From assembly GCF_002078875.1 (NCBI RefSeq), contig NC_034414.1:15626383-15690382 (forward strand): a stretch of 64,000 bases of DNA, read 5' to 3'. A program made the translations under genes and the position numbers. A model generated the notes under the pieces. The model saw only the letters and a program-made list of their open reading frames with translations. It was not told the DNA's origin and searched no databases. Source of the DNA: Numida meleagris. Taxonomy: Eukaryota > Chordata > Aves > Galliformes > Numididae. This document shows positions 38,276 through 50,900 of the stretch, piece by piece (within the stretch, counting starts at the first letter, position 1; each line of letters opens with the position of its first letter).

Positions 38276-40003
38276 CTGCAGAGATAAAACTTACTTGACA
38301 AATGCAATCTTGTTTCACAGCTATTTATCCAAAATGCCACTTTAAAGGCCATTTCCCTACACCATCTCTTTGGTAACATTATTTCTTTCTCTGTTAGCCT
38401 CTGTTCATTCCCTTCTCTCTTTCACATCAATAACAAGTTATATATCATTGCTACATTATCCACAGTGTAACCACAACTCTCTCAACTCTTCTTCATTATC
38501 AAAAGTTCAATTTCTTTCCTTGTCATAGCCCCAGGGGTTCTATCAGCTCTACTTCAGAGTTTGAAAATGCTTTATAACCCTTGTGTGGCTTCTAGCTCCA
38601 CTCAAGTCTGAGGGACGTGGATGCCAAGATTTTGTCTTATGAGTAATTTCTGAAATCAGTCAAACTACTCAGTGCATGAAGTTGAGCATATTGCTCAGGC
38701 AAGCTCTACTTCAGAAATGGCTTGCTGGTATCACTACATAAGCACAACCACCTTGGCACAACTAAAGCAGCTAACGCTCCATTACCGAAGCAGCCTATAG
38801 CAATCACATTATCTTTTGCTAGTATGATTCATACCAGTTCATAGAATTAAAAAAATAATAAAATCCACTCTTAGCAAAAGCATTTTTTGGCAGCAGAAAT
38901 GCAATGTGTTAAGGCTGTTAGCCGTATATAAAAGTTCTAATGAATAAATAAATCACAACCAAGCCCACTCAGTCCAAGAAACTTTGCTGACATAAACTGG
39001 CCAGGTTTGATTGAGTTCCTTTTTGAAGCAGACTTGAGGTTACATTGGTGTCCCATTACTTTCCACCTGTAATTTCCTACCCGCAACTGTCATTTGAATA
39101 GCATCTCTCAAAGCTGAGTCTGAGCTTTGTTAATTGAACCACAGTGGAAAAAAATGAAGTGTCAAGATTGGTGCCTCCAATAACTTTCCTTGGGACCTCC
39201 CAATGACAACATACAGCCTGCCTTAGATCTACATAGCACATGAAAGAACGATCAGTAATAAAATTCATAACTGAATAACTTAGATGAGAGGAAAGCTGTC
39301 TGGAACAGCATTTATAGATTTCTGCCTAGCTAGAAGTCATTGCTGACACTTACGGTTAAGGCATGAGATAAGTCATCTTGGTTTCGGTTTGGCCCTATTT
39401 ATTCCCTAGTTTTCCTCTCACATCCTTCAGTGGCTCTTGGTAGTAACTTTGTAATAATATACCTATTAGTGATGTACATGCATCTCTTTAACCTGTCTCA
39501 CTTATACACATTGCAATACCAGAAATCATATTAATACCATCAGTTTTAGGCAATGACTCAAAGATCCTTCACAACATAGTATTAAGCCAGGATACACACA
39601 CTTCATTGTACAGAGACATCAGACAGATGACAGTGGTTATCCCACTATGTCTGATCCATGTTTGTTTTCCTCCCTTCTGAAAACTACAGTTCACAAAAGC
39701 CCAAGCCTTTCCTATAAATTCATTTGAAATATTTACAGATTCCTAGTTAATACCGATATGCTTTGGTAAAAGATTTAGTGCAACTTGCAGCTGTTAATAA
39801 ATGGGAAGCATCTATTTTCAGATGCTGGACTGCCTTTGTAAATGTTTTCAAGGAGACAGCCTTCCATCACCCTGGTATGCCACAGCACAGATGGTTCTGA
39901 TACCTGTGTTATCTCAAACAGGCAATAACGAGGAAAACAAGAAGTCCAAACCAAGACAGAAGTAGAAAAGAATATATTACCAGAGGGAATAGAGGATACT
40001 CAC
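38276..40003. other. Non-coding stretch, no gene recognised
   Basis: No named repeat or domain-bearing frame. Immediately to the right is the candidate exon at 40004-40053. Confidence 0.5.
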
Positions 40004-40053
40004 CTCTGCTTTTGCTGCCTGCTTATGCCTTCCAATATATTCTATTGAAGTCT
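40004..40053 (-). CDS. Candidate internal exon, unknown protein
   Basis: The best-looking exon candidate in the window. On the minus strand a pyrimidine-rich acceptor (cttttttccttttacag) is followed by 50 bases ending GAG and the near-consensus donor gtgagtatcc. Of the three frames only one is open. Entered with two leading bases it reads TSIEYIGRHKQAAKAE and ends exactly on a codon (phase 0). The peptide is polar and helix-like. The entry phase fits the exit phase of the candidate at 53158-53223 (and of a weaker one at 47593-47625), and the exit phase fits the candidate at 32678-32720. I cannot identify the protein. An isolated pseudo-exon is a real alternative, since a 16-codon open frame is easy to get by chance. 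Confidence 0.35.
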
Positions 40054-40785
40054 CTGTAAAAGGAAAAAAGAAGGAAAAGTAAATGACTTAGACACCACAA
40101 AAAAATAAAAGAACTAGATAACATTTCAGACATGTCTGAATATTCGCTTAAGATTTCTCCTGAATGACTGCACTGATGTGAAAAATACTTGGAAAAATTA
40201 TGACTGTTTGGAACCAATCCCTAGTCCGAATTTTTGTATCAAATACTGCATTTCCAGCTCTGTTAGACAATAATTGCAACCATATCTTCTGCTGTGTCCT
40301 ACAACCACACACAGAACACAAACCTCACGATGGAGTGGGGAACCAATACCTACATGCATATGGCAGAGGGTACAAGACACTCAAAGGCCATTGCCTTCTA
40401 CAGATTGCTTTTATTTTAGAGGTCTACTTAAATAGGCCACACCTCTGACTTTATAGTCTCTTTGGAAAAATCCTTCACTCTCCATGCACTGAACCATGGA
40501 AATCTCAGCTCTAAAAGATAAGTAAGAAAAGATGATACAGTTTGCTTCAAAAAAAAAAAAAGCACATTTTTGCCACATAATAATTTTTTTAAAATAAAAA
40601 CCAAAGTTGAAGTCCCATACATGTTCAGGAATACCTCAGTGAAAGGAAACTGCATTCAGGTGTGCTTTTCCCTCTCAAAGGTTTTCAGGCCCTTTCACCA
40701 TTTTGCAAGGCACACACATATAGGAGGCATACAGTTAGGAAAGCTTCCTCCTTTTTAAGAAAACACAGTTACCAGAAACCAAAAT
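40054..40785. other. Non-coding stretch
   Basis: Contains a 13-base A run (40549-40561) and no recognised gene. Confidence 0.5.
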
Positions 40786-41465
40786 TAAATACAAGAGGCA
40801 GAGAGGCTCTGCTTCCCTGCAGAAGGGCAAAGGAGCACTGCAGAGAGCAGCGGGAGCAGATTGGAAGCAAGGGGCCATGAAGGAGGATCTCTGTTTTTAA
40901 GGGCCTTATGACAGCAGGCTACACCTGGGGTTGTACCTGAGGTCAGAAAAAAGGAGCACCCCAGAACAGGTTGGGGCCTACACAGGAGAGCCATCAGCAG
41001 GCTCTGACAGGATAAAGCTATATCCCATTCTCCCTGAGGTGCTAGAGATCCATCTCTGCCTCAGCAGCTGGGAAGCTTGAACTCCCCCGTGTTCTGTAAA
41101 GCTCAAAGCACCACCCATGTGCCCCGCTCAGGGCCCTGCCTCAGCCTGGACACTTACCATTTTGGGGCTGCCTGTTCCCATGCACCTGGCCTCTTCAGAG
41201 GCTTCCTGCCTCAGCACCACCTGCCAGGGTCAGGCTGCTCCCCTGGCCCCAGTGCTGCTCCCCTACAGCACTGCTTTCAGTCATCCCATCAAAACAAGCC
41301 TTATGAGCACACTGCCCATCCCACCTCATCAACCTTCCCCCTAGCTCTGCCAACTTACAGCCATCACTGGTCCCACCTGGTCATAAGAGCAGGCCAGAGG
41401 CTGCTCAGGGGCAGCCTGGTGCCTGAGTGGCCAGGCATGAGGAGCAACAAAGGTTAGGAGCACCA
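40786..41465. other. GC-richer patch of unknown nature
   Basis: About 680 bases noticeably richer in G+C than the flanks, with overlapping open frames on both strands (126 codons plus at 41077-41457). It reads like an old repetitive or retroposed segment (many ccctg, caggct and ctgcct motifs), but I cannot name a family. A donor-like ggtaagtgtcc exists on the minus strand at about 41149-41159 without a clear acceptor or long frame. Confidence 0.35.
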
Positions 41466-42804
41466 CAGCTGGCACCATCAGCAACTTGCAAACACAGCTT
41501 CCCTGCTTGTCTGCCTTTGGTAAAGAATATTTTAACCTTGAGAAGCATGACCTTTCAGTCAGTCAGACATGGCTGTCATACTGCTGTCTAACGCACGGTA
41601 AAGTAGAGCAAAGAGCTTTTGCTGTTCTTTTCAAGCTGTTCTAATTAGGGGACTACACACTCTGCTTAATATCTGCTTCATCCAAGTGGACAGGTCAAAC
41701 ATACAGTTGACTGACCACATCTAGCAAAAACCTTTTTTTTTTTTTTAATTGCTGTAACTATTTTGCATGCCAATATCACTAAGATACTTGATGTTGTACA
41801 TCCCTGCTCAGATATTATTTATATCTATTCCCCCTCAGAAGTTGGCCAAGTATGGAGGCACCCAGAGCAAGTGCTGTCAAGCCAAATCATCTACCTCCTC
41901 TATGACAAACTATCCTATTGTTGTCAGTGCTCAGCCCTCTGCCCCTATAAACTTCTAAATACTCTACTTTTCTATTTAAGCATTCTTATTTTTAGAGGAT
42001 AATCATGATGATGGAACTAATGTCCACATGTGCATGGAAACACAATAAAGACTGAAGTGGAATTCACCTGTCAATTCTGGCTAGAGCAAATGTAAGCATG
42101 TTATATTTTTAAGAGACACTGATTTTTCAAATTGTTCATACATTCTCATTCATAAGACAGATATACTACCATACTTGTTGCATGCTTTTATACCCGAAAA
42201 TGCTTAATTTGCCCACATGAACTACATTTTCTAGTAATTATATTGGTACTATAAAGGTTTGAATTAAGCAGAGAATATTCTTTCTATTCTGAACTTCTTA
42301 AATGTAACGTTTGTTCAAAAATCACCATCAGCAAAAAGATTTAACAAAAAGAAATTACTTTTTGGACACATCTTAGATCTACCGTAGAACTAGAACAAAC
42401 TTTGAAGTTGGAAAATTGCAACTTTCCTTGTACTGAACAACTAGAGACTAAATACAAACATGCTGTTATCTACCACAAATTGCACAAATCTAACATCTAT
42501 AGATGCTGGTATACAATACAGATCTCCTCCTGTCTGACTGCCATCCGGACCCTGTCCTTTTTTGTACTGGAAGTCCAGAAGATGTCAAAGAATGCATAGG
42601 AATGGCCTCCTGGAGAAGTTGCTGCGCTTTCAGGTTCTGCTGAACTTAGAGAAGTTAAGCACAGATTAACTAAAAGAATCCCAGCTCCATCCTGTCGCTC
42701 TCACCTCCACTTCTGATTAAGGAAATCAAGCCTTCCTTCACTTGTCAGGGTGAATGGGCTTCTTGCTCCATAAATGTCATATCAGCCACTCCACAAGAAA
42801 AACA
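41466..42804. other. Non-coding stretch, no gene recognised
   Basis: AT-rich with a 14-base T run at 41733-41746. Nothing else recognised. Confidence 0.5.
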
Positions 42805-43300
42805 TGAATCACAGAACCGTGGGGGTTGGAAGGGACCTGTGGAGATCAACCCCTTGCTAAAACAGGTTCCCTACAGTAGGTTGCACAGAAAGGCGTCTTG
42901 ACTATTTCAATAGAAGGAGACTGCACAGTCTCTCTGGGCAGCCTGTTCCAGGGCTCTATCACCCTCACAGTAAAGAATTTCTCTCTCATGTTCAGATGGA
43001 ACTTCGTATGTTCCAGTTTCTACCCATTGCCCCTTGTCCTGTCACTGGGCACCAATAAAAAGAGCCTGGCCCCATCCACTTGACTCCTACCCATTCGATA
43101 TCCAGAAGCACTGATAAGGTTCCCCCCCAAGTCTTGTCTTCTCCAGCCTGAACAGTCCCAGGTTTCTCAGCATTTCCTCATGCAGGAGATGTTCCAGGCA
43201 GGCCCCAATCATCTTTATAGCCTGCTGCTGGACTCTCTCCAGAGGTTCCCTGTCTTTCTTGAAATGAAGAGCCCAGAACTGGACACTAAACCAGTATGCT
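42805..43300 (-). mobile_element. CR1 LINE, 5'-truncated, antisense
   Basis: A clear CR1 tail in reverse orientation. Its 3' terminus lies at the left (gaatcacagaaccgtggggg, then ttggaagggacctgtggaga). Moving right come ctctctgggcagcctgttcc near 42930, ctacccattgccccttgtcc near 43020, agtcttgtcttctccagcct near 43130, and tggactctctccagaggttc near 43230, ending at gagcccagaactggacacta. About 500 bases of the element remain. The 42898-43083 frame is inside it and is not a gene. Confidence 0.95.
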
Positions 43301-43944
43301 AGGGAAAGAAGTTTTCTGCTCCTTTAATTCCACAATTGAAGTCACTGATAAAGCTGAGGAAGATGGTCAGACATCTGTATGACATACAGCTCCGTATATA
43401 ATTAGCAAAGCAAGAGAAAGCATTCAAAATCAAATGTATTCAAATCAGCTCAGTCATCTCCAGCAAGAGGTACGCAAAGCATGACCTTCTTTTCAGTCCA
43501 GATTATTCAGGTTTCCAACAATTCTAGAAGTGCAGAATTCTCTTGACAGCCATAAATTCATCTGAAGAGAGATGGCAATTAAAGAAACGTAATCTGTCAC
43601 TCTACAGGCTTTTAATTTATGTGATATTGTGTTGATATATATACACACAAGAATGAAAAGCATATTTTGACATTTAAAGCCATCCTAGTTAGCTGTGCCA
43701 CAAAACCCAGGCTGTCAGGAGACATGTGGGAGTGTGGCAAAGTTTTTTAGATAACAGCAACTTCTAATTAAGAAATGAAATTGAATTTTTACCAAACTAG
43801 AGCATGTATAGCTTCTCCCACACAAACGCAAGAATAGGAAACATTTGGCTAGCACTCATTTTTCCGGCCAGTCACTTCCTCAAAGCAGCAACTGTGACTG
43901 ATGCCACTTCACACTGACTGCAGGCTTCTCTTCTCCAGAGCTAC
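43301..43944. other. Non-coding stretch between CR1 and MIR
   Basis: No gene recognised. AT-rich with a short tatatatac tract near 43635. Confidence 0.5.
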
Positions 43945-44115
43945 AGCCTACTAGAGTGGCTGAAGCACCAGGCCAAGACTCCAATGACTATTATTTAAAT
44001 CTTGGCTCTGACAACAGCCACTCCTCTAACTTTGGGTGAATCATCTCACTGGTTCTCTTCCCTGATTCCAAACTCATCTGTAGAGTCACTATAGCCCTAT
44101 TTGCTTTCTGTTCAG
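43945..44115 (+). repeat. MIR SINE relic, sense
   Basis: The order matches MIR over most of its length: agagtggctgaagcaccagg, then aaatcttggctctgacaaca, then ctttgggtgaatcatctcac, then ggttctcttccctgattcca, then actcatctgtagagtcacta. This corresponds to 'agtggttaagagcacggactc', 'aatcccggctctgccac', 'ccttgggcaagtcacttaacc', 'ctctctgtgcctcag' and 'tcctcatctgtaaaatgg'. It is the best-preserved MIR candidate here. Confidence 0.55.
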
Positions 44116-46442
44116 CTTTACAAATGGGGTTGGATAGCTCAGGTGCCAGAAATAATCTTGCGCAGCTTATAGTTCTGTGGAATCTAATTTCACTGAGCAC
44201 AACGAGTAATCAACATTTTTGAAGCTGCCCATGCTTTTGTAGACTTCTATTGGTGCTCATTCCTGTCACCCGCTAAGGTGATCATCAGAAATGGATAGCT
44301 GCAAGCTATAACATGAGCACTGTTACCGCTAATATCTTCACCAAATCTGTATTAAACCTTCTGAAGGAGGAAGCTGCGGAACTGTCTTCCAAGGTGCATT
44401 CTACAAGAATTAAAGATGGAGGAGGAATCACATATGAGAACACACATTACAACCACAATTCTTAAATGACAAATGTGACACACATCTGATGAGAGGATGG
44501 TAAGACAAACATCTGGAAAGCACACTGATAATCTCTCGACTCTAGAGTTGTATGAAGATCATGACTGGCAAGGGTAGTTACTACTAGCTCGACACACACC
44601 ACCTGCTAGCAACAGCATTACAAGCTATGGACCATTCCTATCCCTATGACAAGAACGAGGGGAAGACTGAGAGCTGCAGCCAAAGCCGTCAGCAACCATC
44701 CTCTTCTGTAGCAGCTTAGTTAGTGGGGAAAGTACAAACAGTCCCTAAAGGTTATCTGCTGCATAACAGAGTAAAAGGATGGGAATGCAACTACAGTTCC
44801 ACCCTTCCATCATTTTTTTCTATCCTTTCTCAGTGGTGGAAGAGACAAAAATATCGACTCCCTCTTTTTGCTCTTTACTCACATCTCTTATGTCTTTCAT
44901 GCCTCTTACTTTGTTTTCCAAAAATGGGCATTTCCAAAAATGGGCATATGAGCATGAGGACCAAGAGAAAGCTGTTACTTAAAGGTGAATTTCACATTAC
45001 ATGGTTTCAAGAAGTATTGCACAAACAAGATGGCTTTGGAAAACACCAGAGTATGAACAAAGAGGCCAGTTCAAACAGTAGGGCTGCCCTCAAGGGCAAA
45101 AGGAAAGCAACAGCAGCAGAAGAGTGGAAAGTTTTCTGTCAAGGATTCAGCAAAGAGAGAACTGCAAAAAAAAAAACACACGAGGAAAAAACAAAGTGGA
45201 TAACCACTGCCACATTTTGCCTATTTACGATTCCTTATGGAACTTATAACAGCCCTTTCCCATAGCAACATCTACAAGAGAGACATTTCCTTCCATCCCC
45301 CCACCCCCAATACCTTTACGAAAACCAGCAGTCAGTGTGATGCACAGCTTGATTCCAAAACAGAAACCTTTCAGACCAAAACATGTCAAAATACAGAAGA
45401 AAGGTGAGGACAGCCATTCACACCAAGAACGTAATCGCTTAGTGGTTGATTTCCCCGTAGAAGGAAAAGAAGCTTCCTCCTGAACAATTCCCTTCAAGAA
45501 TTTTTAGACATTGGCTACTTCTGCTGTCTCATATATGAAGTATAAACTTTTTGTCACAGGGACCTCAACGTTTTCTGAACATAAGATATTTATGGATACT
45601 TACACCCTGCACTGTTTTACAAAAGGAGAGTCTGAGGTTCACAGTACAAGACAGGCAAAGGGATTACGGTTTTAAATGCATGCAGCAGGACTTGCTATAA
45701 GCTGACTCCTGAATAAAGCAGGTCATAAAGCTTATGGTGCTGCCAGAATCCCCATAAAGGAATTAAGTAGCATTACGGTAAATTCAACTGTCTCTTCCTC
45801 CACTCTTTGTCTAAGGGTACTACACCATGGTCCCAAATCCCTGCACCTTCGTTATCTTCACTGCGCTGCATCTTAGACCTTAATGAAGCCCACATAAAGG
45901 CCATGGAGCCATGTTGTAGACTGGGTCTCTTACAGATCAAAAGATCCCCCTTCTTTCAGGGCAGGGGATATTTTCTGCTGTGTTTTTGAATCTCCATCAT
46001 ATTCATGTTCTAGTTTCATGGTACCCCACTGACAGTCATCCCCATATAAGCGGTGGAGCAACAAACGCAAGCAAAGAGCCAAAAAGCACACAGGTTGGTT
46101 CCTTTGCCGATACCAGTATTTATCACAACTCTTCAGAAATCAGAGCTGTCTGAAGACACTTGGACACAGGGATACTTTCACAAATCAGGAGCCACAGTCT
46201 AACCCATGTCCAGAGATTCCACTCCATGGAAACCATACTGCATTTTCAGGAAAGATGACATCTACCTCACAGACTGCAGCTGGAGAAGACAAGGCCCATA
46301 CAATGACAGCATATCAAGAAGTCTCTCCTTGTCTCTCTTTAAGCCAACAGAAAGTAACAAATCTCTTTTGTCAGACTTGGGTCGTCTCGTTGCAAATTAG
46401 ATCTCATGAAGAGAGAAGCAACAGAAGACATCCATGGAGGGA
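44116..46442. other. Non-coding stretch with the longest chance frame
   Basis: It holds the longest non-N open frame in the window (44723-45265 plus, 180 codons). The product has no recognisable domain, its middle is shaped by a tandem 16-base repeat, and its end runs through A-rich DNA, so I treat it as chance. Confidence 0.5.
44915..44946 (+). repeat. Perfect tandem duplication, 16 bases x 2
   Basis: tttccaaaaatgggca occurs twice in direct succession with no mismatch. The unit length is not a multiple of three, which argues against the overlapping 180-codon frame being conserved coding sequence. Confidence 0.95.
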
Positions 46443-46765
46443 TGGGGAGGATTTGTTTGTACAATGGCTTTTGTTCCACACAGCCATATGGAAATACAAG
46501 ATAAGGGTGTCTATTGCTACCCACAGACTACAGGACACATTGTACTCCGAGCACAGGTACAAGTCCCACTAATGCCAATGGATGCTAAGTACGCTCAGCC
46601 AGACGAGAGCACAGTTGCTGCATGTTCAAAGCAGCGCAAACAGGCAGAAAGCAGTTGCTACCTACTTCACTTTTGGGAACTTCAGGACAGTCTATTTCTG
46701 CATTCACTTTGAGAAAACAAAATGGATCAGAAACACGTGTGCTAATTAGCTGAAACCACTCACTT
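46443..46765 (+). repeat. Duplicated block B, left part
   Basis: About 90 percent identical by eye to 36737-37053. The differences concentrate around 46570-46650, and the first 130 bases are nearly identical. At ccactcac the match to block A stops abruptly and the sequence continues with the right part of the block. Confidence 0.9.
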
Positions 46766-46774
46766 ATGTGTGAG

Positions 46775-47035
46775 TTCTACAATTACCACAAACTCATCAT
46801 GACTAAAGTAGATATCATAATTTTCTTCTCAAGTCTCTCCTGCCCATTATCTTCTTTCCTAACAATTTGTAAACAATAACAGCATCCTCCTGCTATATCG
46901 GCCCCTAACTTGAATGTCATGTTCATCTTGCAGCTCACTCTTTACTCTTACATCTTTTATCTAAGTTGTAAGTGCCTAAGTCTAAGCTTAGCAGACACCT
47001 TCCACGCAGCATTGCCAATGGGTCAGCCGTACCCT
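46775..47035 (+). repeat. Duplicated block B, right part
   Basis: Matches 38013-38272. In copy A this segment lies about 960 bases farther from the left part, so B carries a deletion, or A an insertion, at this junction (about 46765-46775). Confidence 0.85.
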
Positions 47036-47791
47036 TGAAGACTCACTGATTTAGCTTGTTCATGCCCACCTTCTAACAAAGAAAAATAACTGCAGGCGTT
47101 TCTCAGAAATATGCAGTTAAAACACAAGAGGCAAGATACAGGCCTACAAAGGACAATCAATTATTAGTAGTCCTTAACCTGTGGAAGCATCTGGAGGCTT
47201 TGGTAAGAATTAATAACTCCACAGCAACACATCTTACATTAAAAAGGAGTCCCTCCCACATTCAGCTTTCATGGTGACCAAAGAAACTGTGTGCATAAGG
47301 TGAGGCTGGCAACTTCAGAAAGAGGCGATAAGATCACCATTAAGCACCAAATGCCATAACCTACCAGTCTGCTAGTGTATTTTAGGGCAGAAAATCGGTA
47401 GAAGATTCCTTCAAAGTGCAGTTGCAAAGTTACCCACAGTACACACATTCATGTACAGTAATCTCATTGCCACATGCAACTCAAAGGAATTCTTGACCAG
47501 ATATACCTGAAGATGTAGCAATCAATACTCTGGAGACATTCCATTTACGAAGATGTAGCAGAGCAATCACAGGACTCTCTCTGATCACTCACCATGCAGT
47601 ATCGCTACCATCATACAGACTGATTCTGCAGCTCTAGAGAAAGTGGTTCTTTTGAGCAAGACCTTGTACTGGGAATCCATACCTTGCTGTTCTGTGTTCA
47701 CAGAGATTGTATCAGAGAAGTGTTGGGGGAGCACAAGGAACTCAGCAATGAAGGAGGCCTCTTGAGGAACGAGAAAGCTACAACTGAAGCG
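47036..47791. other. Spacer between duplicated blocks B and C
   Basis: Unique-looking sequence with a short local repeat (gaagatgtagca at about 47511 and again near 47550) and a weak candidate exon at 47593-47625. Confidence 0.5.
47593..47625 (-). CDS. Weak candidate short exon
   Basis: On the minus strand the acceptor ttctctagagctgcag precedes 33 bases followed by a near-consensus donor gtgagtgatc. Entered with two bases the frame reads SVCMMVAILH and leaves one base, so it could sit between the candidates at 53158-53223 and 40004-40053 without breaking phase. However, skipping it also keeps the frame, a second frame is open too, and the hydrophobic peptide differs in character from its putative neighbours. 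Probably a pseudo-exon or at most an alternative exon. Confidence 0.12.
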
Positions 47792-47928
47792 TGTAGGGCA
47801 GTCTATTACTGCATTCACTTTGAAAAAACAAAATGGATCAGAAAAACGCATGCTAATCAGCTGAAACCACTCACAACACCATGCAACAAGCCTCCATGTG
47901 CATCAGTACTAATGCAAGAAACGCTACC
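47792..47928 (+). repeat. Duplicated block C (third, partial copy)
   Basis: Matches about 36975-37105 of block A: the agggcagtctatt start, cattcactttgaaaaaacaa, gctgaaaccactcacaacac, then catgcaaca and a fading match to about 47925. It includes the bases just past the point where copy B breaks off, so C is not a simple extension of B. Confidence 0.85.
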
Positions 47929-50900
47929 CAAGAAACTTTTCTGAAATAATCTAGCCTTTTTTTCCCCCCTCGGATTGGGACAGATGACACCCAACTGATA
48001 AGAACTAAACCATGCCTACATACATACTTACATGGATCTATGTATGGATCTATGTATGAATACAGATACACAGATCAAACTAAAGAACGAGTATTTTTTC
48101 ATTAAAATATACTTATTTCTACTGCTGAAGCTGAAAAATTCACAGCCCAGGGGAAAAAAAACAGCTTCATAGCAGACTATGATTTTTCACACTATTGCAG
48201 AATCATCAGTAAATCATGACATTAAATATACATTAAGGATTAGAGGAGGTCTACTTAGACATGACATCATCTTTTGGCTTCTCCTGAGGCTATCTGGAAG
48301 AGTGATGACGATTACTCTCAAAATTATTCTTACAGATATGGCAGTAGTGATGGTATATATGTAATGAAGATACAGAGGTGTCTACATTCTCAATTATACA
48401 CCAGCATTAGATCTCTGCAACACCAAGGGTATGAAAAGAAGTCACACGCTAGTTTTAAATACAAAGTATCGTCAGTGATGGACCAAAAATACCAAACTTA
48501 TTGCTCATACTGAAAGTTCAGCTCTTTGAATTGGTAAGCAAGACCACTACATTTGTACCACTGCGTTTTACTTCTTTTGCAGCACTGTATTGCTACCAAT
48601 TTCACTTGAATTATATAAGTACCAAACTTGACTAATACAATAAAAGATGAGAATATATTTTTTTCCTGGTTAAAACAATAGATCATTGGGAGACAGTGAA
48701 AATGGACCACCTTGCTATAATTTTGCAGTTGCTTTTAAAAAAATTAGAGCTCCTTTTTAAAAGCACTTTATCTGCTCACACAAATATTCAGTGTGCATGT
48801 AAACCAGTCTAGTCATCGGATGTGCAGGAAACATTTTGTATGGTACTTACAAAGAGGGAGGGGCAGAGAACCTACAAACTGATGAAGTACTGCTCTGAAA
48901 CTAAAACATAGCCAGTATATTCTTCAGAGGAGCAGAAAACTGAGGTTTCTGGAAGCGAAACCATATTCTAACTAAACCTACATCAGCATCTATTAATGAG
49001 AGTTCATGAAACAGATGTTGCTGGGAGCCTATTACCAGCATTTGATATTTTTTAATGAATGTAGGACACGTGAGGCAATGTGCGTGCGTGTTTCTACAGC
49101 ATGGCTTTTTCTGAAGGGCTCCACAGTTATTTTCTGATATTTATCTTACTCCCACAGAAAAGCTCTATTTAACATTAGTAAAGTTGCTTTGTTCTACTTT
49201 AATAGCGTTTTTCTTTATTATCAAAGACTGAAAAATACACATTTACATTCACTAAATGCACATCTGTTTCTTAACCTACAGTAATGGAAAACTTATCTAT
49301 TCTACTATTCTTCCCCCACAACCCATTGTAAATAATTCAGGGCTTCGATAGTTACTATTCAGCCCTCAAGTTCAATACACACAAAAGGAGTGCACTCTAC
49401 CCCACAGGATTCTAGGAATAACACTGTGTACTTTATATAGGACAATCTTTCATTGCAGCAATTCACAAAGCTTTACAGACACCCATGAAATTCCACAGCT
49501 CTATTTATTAACATTTTAAGACAGAAGAAAGGAGTTACAATTGACTCAAGGGAAAAAGTCCTATCTTTCAGTTTCGCAAGCAATGGATCAGGCCATATTC
49601 CAGAAGTTATTAGCTCCGTTTAGTCTACAGAGTCCAATACTGCTGTCTTTTAGAAAATTGAGAGGGATTTGTAAGGCTGTGTAGGCCATACACATTTTTA
49701 AGCCTCGTGATGTTGCAGAAAACCTTCTTTATTTCATTGCAATTGCTTTATGTCTGCATAAAAACTACATCACCGCACCTGACATGCCTATTCTTGGATT
49801 TAAAGCATTCTAGCAGCTATAGACTCCAGCTCTTCCTCTGCTGAAGGCAGAAATCCTTCAACAAACATCCCCAATATAAATATATCAATCTGGTCCTGTA
49901 CAAAACATTTTATTCCTTTCATAACCTTCATCCACATTTCTGCATGTATTTCTTTTTATTGTGGCTACTCAAAGTCCTGCTCCACAACTGCCCCTCTCAC
50001 CAAGATCTCGTCACTGTGGATAACAAACACAGTATTTCTGTTCTTTGCTCCTGAAGCCAGTGCTCTCCAGGCACCTGATGGGAGGAAAATTTTGAAACAC
50101 CAGAAAGCACAGCACAACTAATGAAAGTGATTAGACTAATGGTAGAAGATTATCACCTTGAGAAAACAGGGCATTTGTCACATCCTACACACAGGGAAAG
50201 GCCCACTTCCTACCTCCCCTACACCCTTTGCATATTGGCTCTTCTGCCTGCCAGGATTCCTGCAGCTGCTTCCTTTGCAGACATTTCCTCCACTTCAGGC
50301 AGTTCAGCCTCTGTTTCCACTTGAACTCAGCCTTGCAGAAAGCTTCTGAATGCAATGCTTCCCAATACACCTGTTCCTCTTCCTTCTTTTCCACCGTCTT
50401 GTTCCCATCCCGATTTTTTTTCCTTGACTCTACTTGGATCCCTGTGAATCTTTCTCCAGCTTCTCCCAGTACCTCCCCTTGTCACATGTCACTTTACTCT
50501 TTGAAGTTAGACAGCGGTTAAACCATATACACATCTGTCAACACCTAATGCCTTTTGGCACTTAAAATCAGCAGGAGAAATGCGCACCTAGTATGGGCCA
50601 GCTCCCAAATAGCGATACAGCAACTGTGTACGCAATAAATATACTGTCTTCATTAAAAAGTAAAGCTTCATCTGCTCACACAATTACTTTTTTTTATCCT
50701 GCTGTGTAAGATACACTAGTCCCACTGAGCATTCCCTTCTTTCCTCAAGAAGTCTCAGCCTTCTGTCAGTTTATCATTCTCCCTGGCAAAACTGACTGAC
50801 CTAGTGTGCCCCACTGCATAGCTTCTGCTTCCAGAGTGGTACACTACTGCTCAGAGCCCCTGCATGAGACCCAATCCTATGCATAAGTTTGAAACCTGCT

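Noticed and set aside
44723..45265. Longest non-N open frame (180 codons, plus)
   Set aside because: No domain or signal is recognised, it contains a tandem 16-base repeat that would shift the frame, it ends in A-rich DNA, and a frame this long is plausible by chance in 64 kb.
49435..49620. Possible additional MIR relic
   Set aside because: Only scattered similarity to the MIR core, not enough to separate from chance.
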